Shown: piece by piece, positions 1 through 7,083 of the stretch
Layout of the letters: the number at the start of each line of letters is the position of its first letter
Numbering within the stretch: the first letter of the stretch is position 1
DNA from: Competibacteraceae bacterium UBA3908
Lineage (GTDB): Bacteria; Pseudomonadota; Gammaproteobacteria; Competibacterales; Competibacteraceae
NCBI GenBank assembly: GCA_002391525.1
Contig: DGFE01000047.1
Location: forward strand, 1-18,356
Direction of reading: 5' to 3'
DNA: 18,356 nt
Translations under genes and position numbers: made by a program
Notes under the pieces: generated by a model
What the model was told of the DNA's origin: nothing
The model's input: the letters and a program-made list of their open reading frames with translations, nothing else
Databases searched by the model: none

Positions 1-874
1 ACCTTTGTTCCTCCAGCCGTGGCAGCCGCGTCAGCGCGACGAACAGCGCTACCGCGACCAGCGGCGACAGTGCCAGCCATTGCCCACCGAGAAATTCCAG
101 CAGGCCACTCAGATTTTCCCGCCAGCCGCCGGCTTCGGCCACCTGGAGCACATGGCCCTGCTCGTGCCGGAACATCACCCAATCATGGCCAGCGTTCCAG
201 AGCAGCACCGGACTGATCAGCAGCAGGGCCACCAGCACGCCCCCCCACGGCGGCCAGCGGCGCAGTTCGCGGCGGCCTTGGGGGGTCAGCAGCAGTCCCA
301 GCCCCAGGAACGCCGGCAACAAGCCGATGCTGAATTTGGCCAACCCGCCAATGCCGACCGCCGCGCCCAGCTCGTACCAGCCGCGCGCCTGCCGTCGATA
401 CCAGGCCCGCCAAGCCGCCCATAACGCCCAAGTCCAGCAGACGAACAGGAACACGTCGGTCGTCATCACCTGGCCGAGCGGGAAATACAGCGGCGTGGTC
501 AGACCCAACGCCACCGCCCACCAGCCGGCCCGCTGACTGCTCCAGACCTGGCGGGCGAACGCGAACAGCAGCAGCAGAAAAACATCGTAGGCCAGCCAGG
601 CGAACAGCCGCACCTGCCATTCGCCATGCCCGAACAGCGTCGTGCTCAGCGCGATCAACCAGGCCACCAGCGGCCCCTTGGAGTAGTAACTCCAGTCCAG
701 CCGCTGCGACCACTCCCAATACTGAGCCTCGTCGAAATGCAGGTCGAAGCCGCCGCTCTCGGCAATGGCATAACGCAGCAGCAACAGCAACAGCAACAGC
801 AGGCCCATCAGCGGATAGCCATCGCGGCGAGCGACGGCGGCGTCGGGTTCGGCAAGCGCGGAAGATTCAGCCAT
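1..874 (-). CDS. GT39 (PMT/ArnT-like) membrane glycosyltransferase, 3' end beyond window
   Basis: N-terminal 291 codons of a polytopic glycosyltransferase of the dolichyl-phosphate-mannose mannosyltransferase type (GT39). Members take a sugar from a polyprenyl-phosphate donor in the periplasm and place it on lipid A, protein or another acceptor. After a short soluble head there is a leucine-rich first membrane segment (about residues 22-38). The acidic catalytic loop follows, with FDEAQYWEWS at about 47-56 and YYSKGPLVAWLI at about 63-74; this is the DEA-Y-W/GPLVAWLI pattern of the PMT_2 subgroup. Further hydrophobic segments run to the window edge. The start at 874 is chosen because its ATG overlaps the TGA of the PAP2-GT2 gene by eight bases, which implies coupled translation as the last visible gene of the operon. 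Acceptor and sugar cannot be told. The family call is solid; the rest of the protein lies outside the window. Confidence 0.88.
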   Translation of the reverse strand, partial: MAESSALAEPDAAVARRDGYPLMGLLLLLLLLLRYAIAESGGFDLHFDEAQYWEWSQRLDWSYYSKGPLVAWLIALSTTLFGHGEWQVRLFAWLAYDVFLLLLFAFARQVWSSQRAGWWAVALGLTTPLYFPLGQVMTTDVFLFVCWTWALWAAWRAWYRRQARGWYELGAAVGIGGLAKFSIGLLPAFLGLGLLLTPQGRRELRRWPPWGGVLVALLLISPVLLWNAGHDWVMFRHEQGHVLQVAEAGGWRENLSGLLEFLGGQWLALSPLVAVALFVALTRLPRLEEQR

Positions 875-2525
875 GCGGCGTTCGCCAGCCGGCGTCAAGC
901 ACCGGTTCCCCGCCATCGTCCGGACGGACCACATAAGACCGGCTGGCGCTGGACGCGAAATAGGTGCGGGTGATGAGTTCGCTGAGCACCCCGGTGGTGA
1001 GGAACTGCACCGCCATCAGCACCAGCAGTACGCCAACCAGCAGCAGCGGCCGAGTGCCGATATGAGCGGAAAACAGCAGCTTCTGTACGAACAGATGGGC
1101 CAGGATCAAGAATCCCAATCCGCCGCTGACCAGGCCGATGCGGCCAAAGAAATGGCCAGGCCGGGTCAGGAAGCGCAAAAAGAAATAGACCGACAATAGA
1201 TCCACCACCACCCGGAACGTGCGGCTCAGGCCGTACTTGGATTCGCCATGCAGACGGGCGCGGTGGTTCACCACTTCTTCGCGGATGCGACTGGGCGCGG
1301 TCCGCGCCGACATCCAGGCGGGAATGAAGCGGTGCATCTCGCCGTACAACCGCACCTCCTTGATGACGGCGGCGCGGTAGACCTTGAGGCTGCACCCGTA
1401 GTCGTGCAACCGCACGCCGGTGATGTTGCCGATCAGCCGGTTGGCGATGCGCGACGGGATGGTGCGCAACCAGACATTGTCCCGACGGTTTTGCCGCCAG
1501 CCGACCACCAGATCGAGATCTTCGTTCAGCAAGCGCCCGACCAGCCGGGGAATGTCGGCCGGATCGTTCTGCAAATCGCCGTCCAGAGTAGCGATCACTT
1601 CACCGCGAGCGGCGTCGATGCCGGCCTGCATGGCGGCGGTCTGGCCAAAATTGCGTTGCAGGGTCAACACCCGCACGTGCGGTCCGTACCGCCCGGCCTC
1701 GGCGGTCAGGCGTTCGGCGGTGCCATCGCTGCTGCCGTCGTCCACCACGATCAGTTCCCACGGATGAGGATAAGTCGCCAACGCCTCGTGAATCCCCGCC
1801 AGCAGCGGTGCGACGTTGTCGCGCTCGTTGTAAAGCGGCGCCACCAGCGACAGGCGGTGCGGCGGCAACGGGTTGGCCACCGCTGGCGCTGGAGCCGCGG
1901 GAATCGAATCCGGGTTCATGCTCATGTGGGTGATGAAAATCGAGTTGGGGCTGAGCTTGCCGGCGAAGTCCGGCAAACCAAGCATCGCACGATACCGGCT
2001 GGCCAGCCAGACGCCCAGCCAGCCGACCGCCGCGCCGACCATCGCGCCGACCGCCACCTGGCTGGGATAGTGTTTGCCGAGATAGATTCGCGACAGTCCG
2101 ACCAGCACGGCGGCAACGACCAGTCCGACCCGCCACCGCCGCCAGGACGTGGTCAGCGCCACGAACGTCGCGGCGGCAAAGAAATTGACGGCGTGGTTGG
2201 ACGGCATCCCGTTGGGCTCGGTCCCGCACGGCTGGGCCAACGCGCCGCCGAAACCGCGCAATTGCTCGAAAAGGGTCTGGCACGGGCGCGGTTCGGCGAA
2301 TAGATCCTTGAGCAGATTGCCGAACAGGTCGCCCGCGCCCACCGTCACCGCCAGCACCAGAAACCAGCGGCCACCCGCCCATCCGCCACGACGAACGCTA
2401 TCGTAAAGCAGGATCGCCGCCAGCGGAAACGCAAACCAGGGCCGCTGCGACACCCACCAGAACAATCCGTCCAGTAGCGGATGGCTCCACCCCTGGTTGA
2501 TCCACAGCAGCAATCCTTCATCCAT
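867..2525 (-). CDS. PAP2 phosphatase domain fused to GT2 polyprenyl-phosphate glycosyltransferase
   Basis: 552-aa, apparently bifunctional membrane protein. Residues about 1-180 form a multi-helix PAP2 domain: K73-x6-RP81, PSNH at 108-111, and SR145-x5-H152-x3-Q156. A Pro/Ala-rich linker (about 200-222) leads to a GT2 domain with VDDGSSDG at 261-268, TLDGDLQNDP at 313-322, DYGCSLK at 375-381 and SKYG at 429-432. Two C-terminal membrane helices (about 463-515) follow, as in ArnC/GtrB/DPM1-like enzymes that make undecaprenyl-phosphate sugars. The PAP2 motifs deviate from canonical PSGH and Hx3D. The frame is open 64 codons further upstream, but that part is low-complexity Arg/Cys antisense of the neighbour. 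The ATG at 2525 overlaps the flippase-like gene's stop by eight bases. ATG codons between the domains (about residues 201 and 203) have no visible Shine-Dalgarno, so one polypeptide is favoured. The PAP2 C-terminus should be cytoplasmic, which puts the GT2 domain on the correct side. Confidence 0.88.
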   Translation of the reverse strand: MDEGLLLWINQGWSHPLLDGLFWWVSQRPWFAFPLAAILLYDSVRRGGWAGGRWFLVLAVTVGAGDLFGNLLKDLFAEPRPCQTLFEQLRGFGGALAQPCGTEPNGMPSNHAVNFFAAATFVALTTSWRRWRVGLVVAAVLVGLSRIYLGKHYPSQVAVGAMVGAAVGWLGVWLASRYRAMLGLPDFAGKLSPNSIFITHMSMNPDSIPAAPAPAVANPLPPHRLSLVAPLYNERDNVAPLLAGIHEALATYPHPWELIVVDDGSSDGTAERLTAEAGRYGPHVRVLTLQRNFGQTAAMQAGIDAARGEVIATLDGDLQNDPADIPRLVGRLLNEDLDLVVGWRQNRRDNVWLRTIPSRIANRLIGNITGVRLHDYGCSLKVYRAAVIKEVRLYGEMHRFIPAWMSARTAPSRIREEVVNHRARLHGESKYGLSRTFRVVVDLLSVYFFLRFLTRPGHFFGRIGLVSGGLGFLILAHLFVQKLLFSAHIGTRPLLLVGVLLVLMAVQFLTTGVLSELITRTYFASSASRSYVVRPDDGGEPVLDAGWRTPHG

Positions 2526-3459
2526 GATCGCACGGCATTTCGGTGGTGGTGGAATCGCGGGGTAGCAGCAGCGCCAGCGCGCCGCCGGCCAGCGACAGGC
2601 CGAGCATGAACAGATGCAGATTGACCGCCGCCGCCAGCGCCGCCGTCGCCGGTACGCCGAACGGCAGGAGCGCGGCGACCACGCCGGCTTCGTAAGTCCC
2701 GGCGCCGGCGATGCCATGCGCCGGCAACACGCTGGTCAGATCGCCACCGATGGCCCCGAGCAAGGCCGCCGCCGGCGATAACGGCGCGAACAGTCGCAGG
2801 ATCCAGGCGAACACCGCCAGCTTCACCAGCCAGTTGAGCAGCGTCCAGAACCAGGCCCGCCAGAAGGTCGCGGGTGTCTGCGGCAGCCCGTCGCGCGCCC
2901 GCGCCAGCCGGGCCCGCCAGCGCGGCGGCGCGCGTTGGCCGAGTTTGACCAGCGCCGGCACCGACTGCAACCGGAACAGCCACCACGGCAGGCTCAGCCA
3001 AACCAGCGCCAGAGCGCCGACCCGCCAGCCGTCCAGCCAATGTCCGCCGACCGCGAGCAGCGCCACCGCCGCCAGCGCGTGCAAGTCCATCAACCGAAAC
3101 CACAGCAACGCCGCCAGCGAACAAGCCAGCGGCGTGGCGAAATAGCGGGCCATCAATACCGGAAACGACGCTTCGCCGGTCCGCATCGGCAGCAGGTTGT
3201 TGAAAACGTTATGCAGCAGGGTCAGCTTGAGGCAGACGGCAAAGCCGCCGCGCGTGGCGGGCAGGAAATAATCGTACAGCCGCAGCGCCCGCGCGGCGTA
3301 GCTGCCCAGCGTCAGCAGCGCCGCCAGCGCCAGCGTGGCCGGGGCGATGGCCCGCCAGGGCGCCAGCAATTGGCTCCAGCCGACCATCCACTGGATGCCG
3401 GCGAGCACCAACGCCAGCAGTACCAGACCGACGAGCAACCGAACCCGAGGCGTGCTCAT
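2518..3459 (-). CDS. Flippase-like / LPG-synthase transmembrane-domain protein
   Basis: 313-aa polytopic inner-membrane protein of the lysylphosphatidylglycerol-synthase TM (YbhN/UPF0104, flippase-like) family. Visible family marks are the segment LLPMRTGEASFPVLMAR (about residues 90-106), corresponding to the conserved LP-R-GE motif, and a glycine-rich segment with HGIAGAGTYEAG in the C-terminal half. About seven to eight hydrophobic stretches are evident. There is no soluble aminoacyl-transferase domain, so lysyl-PG synthesis itself is unlikely. Members near glycosyltransferases are often proposed to move lipid-linked substrates, and here that role would link the cytoplasmic GT2 to the periplasmic GT39 enzymes; this is inference. 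Its ATG directly follows the PAP2 gene's TGA with no gap, and its own stop overlaps the PAP2-GT2 start. No independent ribosome site is apparent, which fits coupled translation. Confidence 0.82.
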   Translation of the reverse strand: MSTPRVRLLVGLVLLALVLAGIQWMVGWSQLLAPWRAIAPATLALAALLTLGSYAARALRLYDYFLPATRGGFAVCLKLTLLHNVFNNLLPMRTGEASFPVLMARYFATPLACSLAALLWFRLMDLHALAAVALLAVGGHWLDGWRVGALALVWLSLPWWLFRLQSVPALVKLGQRAPPRWRARLARARDGLPQTPATFWRAWFWTLLNWLVKLAVFAWILRLFAPLSPAAALLGAIGGDLTSVLPAHGIAGAGTYEAGVVAALLPFGVPATAALAAAVNLHLFMLGLSLAGGALALLLPRDSTTTEMPCDHG

Positions 3460-4281
3460 TCAGAGCCAATCCGATTGGATTTTCAATCGCGACGACGACC
3501 AGCGTTCCACGCACAGTTGATAGCCGGCCAGTCCCAGGCAGCACAAGGCCAGGATTCGCCGCCAGTCGTCGGCTTGCGGATAGCCGGTCCTGTAGGCTGT
3601 CAAAGTCGCCAGCGCGCAGCCGATCAGCACCAGAGTCAGCCAGCCGCGCCCGGCCCGCGTGCCGCCCCAGCGCCAGCGCCGCGCCCAGAACGCACCGAGC
3701 ACCGCCGCCAACCACCCGCACGCGACCCCGCCCAGCACATCCAGCGGCCAGTGCGCGCCCACCACGACGCGCGACAGGCCGATCAATCCCGCCAGCGCCA
3801 GCAGGGGAGCGGCCAATCGCCGGCGCCATTCGGCGGACAAATGCAAAACGACGATCCCGACGAAGGTAAAGGCGGTCGCGGTATGTCCCGAGGGAAACGC
3901 CAGGGCGTAGTAGGTCTTGCCGATGATGTGAAATTGCTCGCGCGGCAGCACCAATACCGGTCGATCCAGATGGAGCGGATGCTTGAGGCCATGTACGAAC
4001 AGGGTAGCCAGCAAGCCGGCCAGCAAACCGGCCCAGACCAGTTCCGGCCAGCGTCGCACCAGCGGCAGGCACAGGGTCAACACGATCAAGGTATCGCCCA
4101 ACAGGGTCACATCGGCCCAGAAGACCTCTCCGGTCCATGCGCTCAAGCGGTTGAGCCCAAGAAACAACGGTTGGTTGGCTTGCAGGAGCAGAATCGCGAC
4201 CATGCCCGCCACCGCCGCCAGCGGCACATTCCAGTACCAGGAGTTCCAACGCCAGCGAGGAAGCTGCCCGGCAGCCATCAT
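3460..4281 (-). CDS. PAP2-family membrane lipid phosphatase
   Basis: 273-aa PAP2 (type 2 phosphatidic acid phosphatase) protein with an intact catalytic signature: K100-x6-RP108, PSGH at 130-133, and SR171-x5-H177-x3-D181. Family members remove phosphate from undecaprenyl pyrophosphate, phosphatidylglycerol phosphate or lipid A, with the active site facing the periplasm. Roughly six to seven hydrophobic segments are visible, including a C-terminal extension after the core. The substrate cannot be read from sequence. In this operon, recycling of the undecaprenyl carrier or removal of a lipid A phosphate (as LpxE does) are both plausible. The ATG at 4281 overlaps the preceding GT39 stop as ATGA; a second ATG follows immediately (4278), so the start is uncertain by one codon. 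Confidence 0.9.
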   Translation of the reverse strand: MMAAGQLPRWRWNSWYWNVPLAAVAGMVAILLLQANQPLFLGLNRLSAWTGEVFWADVTLLGDTLIVLTLCLPLVRRWPELVWAGLLAGLLATLFVHGLKHPLHLDRPVLVLPREQFHIIGKTYYALAFPSGHTATAFTFVGIVVLHLSAEWRRRLAAPLLALAGLIGLSRVVVGAHWPLDVLGGVACGWLAAVLGAFWARRWRWGGTRAGRGWLTLVLIGCALATLTAYRTGYPQADDWRRILALCCLGLAGYQLCVERWSSSRLKIQSDWL

Positions 4282-5909
4282 GGCGCGACCTCGGCGTTCG
4301 CCGAACAGGTTGCCGCCGCCGGCGCGGGGATCGCCGCCTCGTGGTCGCCGCGTGCCGGCGGCAAGCGCGCCAGGGCAATGCCATGCCGGTGATAAAGCAG
4401 CTCATGGACGCCCAGCATCGGCAACCGCGCGCTCCTGGTCAGCACCAAATCCCCGGGGCAGGGTTCGCGGCGCTCGGCGATCCGACCGCTGTAAACGCTG
4501 AAACTGGGCAGATTCACGCCCCACATCACCGGCGCTCGTTCGTACCGGCGCGCCAGCAGGCCGGCGTCCTTCACCGGCTGTTGCAGGACGGCGGCGACCG
4601 TCGGCAACACCTGGTTGGAGACCAGGAAAACGAGCAGCAGCCCGCTGGCGATGATCTTGCAGGCCGGTGGCACGCGCCGCTCGCGCATGAAATACAGGGT
4701 CAGCGCCAGGGCGGCGGCCAGCAGCGCGTAGTAGGCAGGGGCGAACGCCAAGCCTTCGAGTTGGGTGCGGACCAGTTCGTCGCGAACCCGCGGCAGCGCG
4801 ATCTCCACCAGTCCCGGCAGGATCAGCAGCAATCCCAGGAACAAGAGTTGCGGCAGCAACAGCCAGCCGATCGGACCGGGTTTCTCCAACTCCGGCGCCA
4901 TCAGGACGAACAGACCGGTGTAGCCGTAAATCAGGTAATGCGGCAGCTTGGTGGCCGCCAGCGAAAACAACACGAACACCAGGCCGAACCAGATCAGCAG
5001 ATAGCGGGCCAGCGGGTCGGCGAACAGTCGCCGGGAGCGGGCCAGCACGCGCAGCAATACGGTGGTGTACGGCAATACCCCCACCAACAGCACCAGAATG
5101 TAGTACCACCAGCCGCCGCCATGCCCTTCCAGGGGCCTTTGGAAACGGCCCAGGTTGTGCCGCAGCAAAAAGCTCTGCAAAAAATCTCCGCCCTCCCGCA
5201 GATACTGGACGACATACCAGGGCGCGGCAATCAGCAGGAACACCGCCCAGGCTCGCCAGTCAGCCGTCAGCCGCAACCAGGCCCGCCACTCACCCCGGCT
5301 GAGACAATACAACAGGCTCACCCCGGCGGGGATCACCAGCGCGACCGGTCCCTTGGTCAAGAAACCCAACCCCGTTGCCGCCGCGCTCGCATAGAGCCAG
5401 ACCCGCCGTCCTTCGAGCAGGTGGAGATACAAACTCAGCAAACTCGCCGCCAGCAGCAGATTGAGCAGGGCGTCGGCGGTGGCCGCCTTGCCGATCACCG
5501 TCACCGCCAGCGAACTGGCCATCGACAGCGCCGCCAGCAACGCCCGGCGGGCATCGCCAACCCGACGCACGAACAGGAAAACCAGCAGCGTCCAGCCCGT
5601 GGCCGCCAGCGCCGAGGGCAGGCGGAAGGCGAATTCGTTGACGCCGAACGCCGTCACGCTGGCCGCTTGCAGCCAATAGCTGAGAATCGGTTTGTCGTAA
5701 CGCGGTTGACCGTTGAGGTACGTGGAGACGAAATCGCCTCGCAGAAACATCTCGCGGGTGGCCTGGCTGAACGCGCCTTCGTCCAGATCGAACAGCGGCA
5801 CGGCGCCAAGCTGGTAAAAAAAACCGACGAACAGCGCCAGCGCCAGCAGGCCGTACAGGGGACGGTCGTTCTGCCAAACCGCGGCGAATGGAACAGGGGC
5901 GGACCGCAT
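4278..5909 (-). CDS. ArnT-like GT39 glycosyltransferase
   Basis: 543-aa membrane glycosyltransferase of the ArnT/PMT (GT39) family. ArnT uses undecaprenyl-phosphate aminoarabinose to modify lipid A on the periplasmic side. Seen here: a first membrane helix (about 17-36), then the periplasmic catalytic loop with FDLDEGAFSQATREM (40-54), YDKPILSYW (71-79), FLTKGPVALVIP (183-194), and KLPHYLIY (321-328), which matches the conserved LPHY segment of ArnT-like enzymes. The total length is typical. The frame stays open 96 codons upstream, but that stretch is Arg/Ser-rich antisense of the DUF3108 gene. The ATG at 5909, 28 bases after the DUF3108 stop, marks the start of the family-like sequence; its Shine-Dalgarno is weak. 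The C-terminal 80 residues form a soluble tail. The transferred sugar is unknown, so no gene symbol is given. Confidence 0.9.
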   Translation of the reverse strand: MRSAPVPFAAVWQNDRPLYGLLALALFVGFFYQLGAVPLFDLDEGAFSQATREMFLRGDFVSTYLNGQPRYDKPILSYWLQAASVTAFGVNEFAFRLPSALAATGWTLLVFLFVRRVGDARRALLAALSMASSLAVTVIGKAATADALLNLLLAASLLSLYLHLLEGRRVWLYASAAATGLGFLTKGPVALVIPAGVSLLYCLSRGEWRAWLRLTADWRAWAVFLLIAAPWYVVQYLREGGDFLQSFLLRHNLGRFQRPLEGHGGGWWYYILVLLVGVLPYTTVLLRVLARSRRLFADPLARYLLIWFGLVFVLFSLAATKLPHYLIYGYTGLFVLMAPELEKPGPIGWLLLPQLLFLGLLLILPGLVEIALPRVRDELVRTQLEGLAFAPAYYALLAAALALTLYFMRERRVPPACKIIASGLLLVFLVSNQVLPTVAAVLQQPVKDAGLLARRYERAPVMWGVNLPSFSVYSGRIAERREPCPGDLVLTRSARLPMLGVHELLYHRHGIALARLPPARGDHEAAIPAPAAATCSANAEVAP

Positions 5910-5937
5910 TTGACGGGAAAGGCGGCGACGGCTGGCG

Positions 5938-6657
5938 CTAGCGCTCGACCGCCCGGATTTCCATGCGCAATTCTTCCTTGCCCTTCTTCTCCTGGGCGAC
6001 CCGCACCGGCAGATAATGCAAATCCGGCGCGAACCAGAAGGTGGTGATGCGGGTCTTGCCGGGCTTGGACTGGCTGATCCGTACCGCGCGCAGTTTGCCG
6101 AGCGGGGTGTCCAGGGTTTCCTCGCCTTCCCGGCGAACCTGATAGGTCTTGAGTTCGGTTTCGTCCACCAGGATATAGTGCTCGGGCAGGCGGCCACGTT
6201 GCAGATCCCGCATCACCGCCAGATTCAGGCTCAGGGGATCCACGACGCCGGGCGACAGCGGCAGCGTGGCTTGCGCCCGGTCGTCACGGGCCTGAATCCG
6301 GTTGGCCGCCCAGTCGAAGCGCAACTGTACGTTTTGGGTTTTCCTGCTGGTCTCCACCCGCCGCGTGTACTGGGCCGGCTGGACCGCGCCATCGCGGATT
6401 TCACCGCTGGCGGCTTCGCTGACCTGACCCGATACCAACAGCGTGGCCAGCCCGTTGGGGCGAACCTCGGAACTCATCCGGTAAGCGTCCGGGCCGGCAG
6501 CGCTCAGGGTCATCACCGCCTCGCCAATCGAAAAACCGGAGCCATATACTTCGTAACGGGCCTGAAAGGGAGCGACGGACAATCCGTCGGCGCTTGCCGC
6601 CATCGACGGGCCGAGCGCCAGGGAAGCGGTTAGTGCGACGATAGGAAAAAGCTTCAT
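5938..6657 (-). CDS. Secreted DUF3108-domain protein
   Basis: 239-aa predicted periplasmic protein. A clear signal peptide (MKLFPIVALTASLALG..MAASA, cleavage near residue 22-24) precedes a beta-rich domain starting with PFQARYEVYGSGFSIGEA, typical of DUF3108. The C-terminal part includes TTFWFAPDLHYLPVRVAQ and ends in EIRAVER, also typical of this family. The biochemical role of the family is not established to my knowledge. The start at 6657 is preferred over an in-frame upstream ATG (6729) because it begins the signal peptide and has a GAGGTG element at fitting distance. It is the promoter-proximal gene of the envelope glycosylation cluster, 28 bases ahead of the ArnT-like gene, so co-transcription is likely. 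Whether it works with the glycosyltransferases or is only a neighbour is open. Confidence 0.82.
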   Translation of the reverse strand: MKLFPIVALTASLALGPSMAASADGLSVAPFQARYEVYGSGFSIGEAVMTLSAAGPDAYRMSSEVRPNGLATLLVSGQVSEAASGEIRDGAVQPAQYTRRVETSRKTQNVQLRFDWAANRIQARDDRAQATLPLSPGVVDPLSLNLAVMRDLQRGRLPEHYILVDETELKTYQVRREGEETLDTPLGKLRAVRISQSKPGKTRITTFWFAPDLHYLPVRVAQEKKGKEELRMEIRAVER

Positions 6658-6717
6658 GCGGCGGTGCACCTCGCCGGTTCCATGACCGGCAAACGGGTTC
6701 AAGGGCGATGACCACGC

Positions 6718-6748
6718 ATGATAAACCACTCCGGGCGACCGGAGGCAA
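6718..6748 (-). promoter_or_regulatory. Possible promoter of the glycosyltransferase operon
   Basis: On the minus strand TATCAT (6723-6718; five of six to TATAAT) lies 19 bases after TTGCCT (6748-6743; four of six to TTGACA), about 60 bases upstream of the DUF3108 start. The spacer is longer than ideal. Just upstream, 6755-6770 forms a perfect CCGCCC/GGGCGG hairpin without a T-run, which could separate this unit from the 73-aa gene. This is only a candidate. Confidence 0.25.
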
Positions 6749-6773
6749 CGAACCCCGCCCGCTTGGGCGGCGA

Positions 6774-6995
6774 TCAGGCTTGCAACTGGGCAAGTTGGCG
6801 ACGGCGTTCGCGCAACAGCGTTTCATAAGCCCGACTGAGCGCATGTTCGTAGGCGCAGTCGCCCTGCCCGCCCATCTCGTGCAGCCGGGTCTCGAAAAAG
6901 GCGATTTCCTGACGCAGAAAATCCACCGCCCGATAATCGGCCACCGGATGACCGCGGCCCGCATGACCGGTACTCAGCATGATATTGGCGTACAT
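6774..6995 (-). CDS. Small protein of unknown function (73 aa)
   Basis: I do not recognise this protein. It starts MYANIMLSTGHAGRGHP, and its C-terminal two thirds (from about residue 22) is charged and probably helical, with the segment ALSRAYETLLRERRRQLAQL. It has no signal peptide or membrane segment. The ATG at 6995 is chosen over a longer in-frame start at 7058 because GAGGAG sits nine bases before it; the extension would run through that ribosome site. It lies 88 bases after nadC and 116 bases before DUF3108, in the same direction, so it may be cotranscribed with nadC. The good ribosome site and codon pattern make a real gene likely; function unknown. Confidence 0.65.
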   Translation of the reverse strand: MYANIMLSTGHAGRGHPVADYRAVDFLRQEIAFFETRLHEMGGQGDCAYEHALSRAYETLLRERRRQLAQLQA

Positions 6996-7083
6996 GGGGT
7001 TCTTCTCCTCTGTTCCATTGGCCGGGCTTGCAGCGTAAGCCCGCTCGGTGAATCTCATATGACACCCGCGTGAGCGCCCTGTT

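Noticed and set aside
2526..2717. 64-codon N-terminal extension of the PAP2-GT2 fusion
   Set aside because: It is Arg/Cys-rich out-of-frame sequence of the flippase-like gene; the ATG at 2525 fits the PAP2 domain and the overlap pattern.
2935..6047. Long plus-strand frames at 2935-4392 and 4341-6047 rich in Gln, Arg and Pro
   Set aside because: They are antisense to the glycosyltransferase, PAP2 and flippase-like genes; composition is that expected from the reverse of Leu/Ala/Trp-rich membrane proteins.
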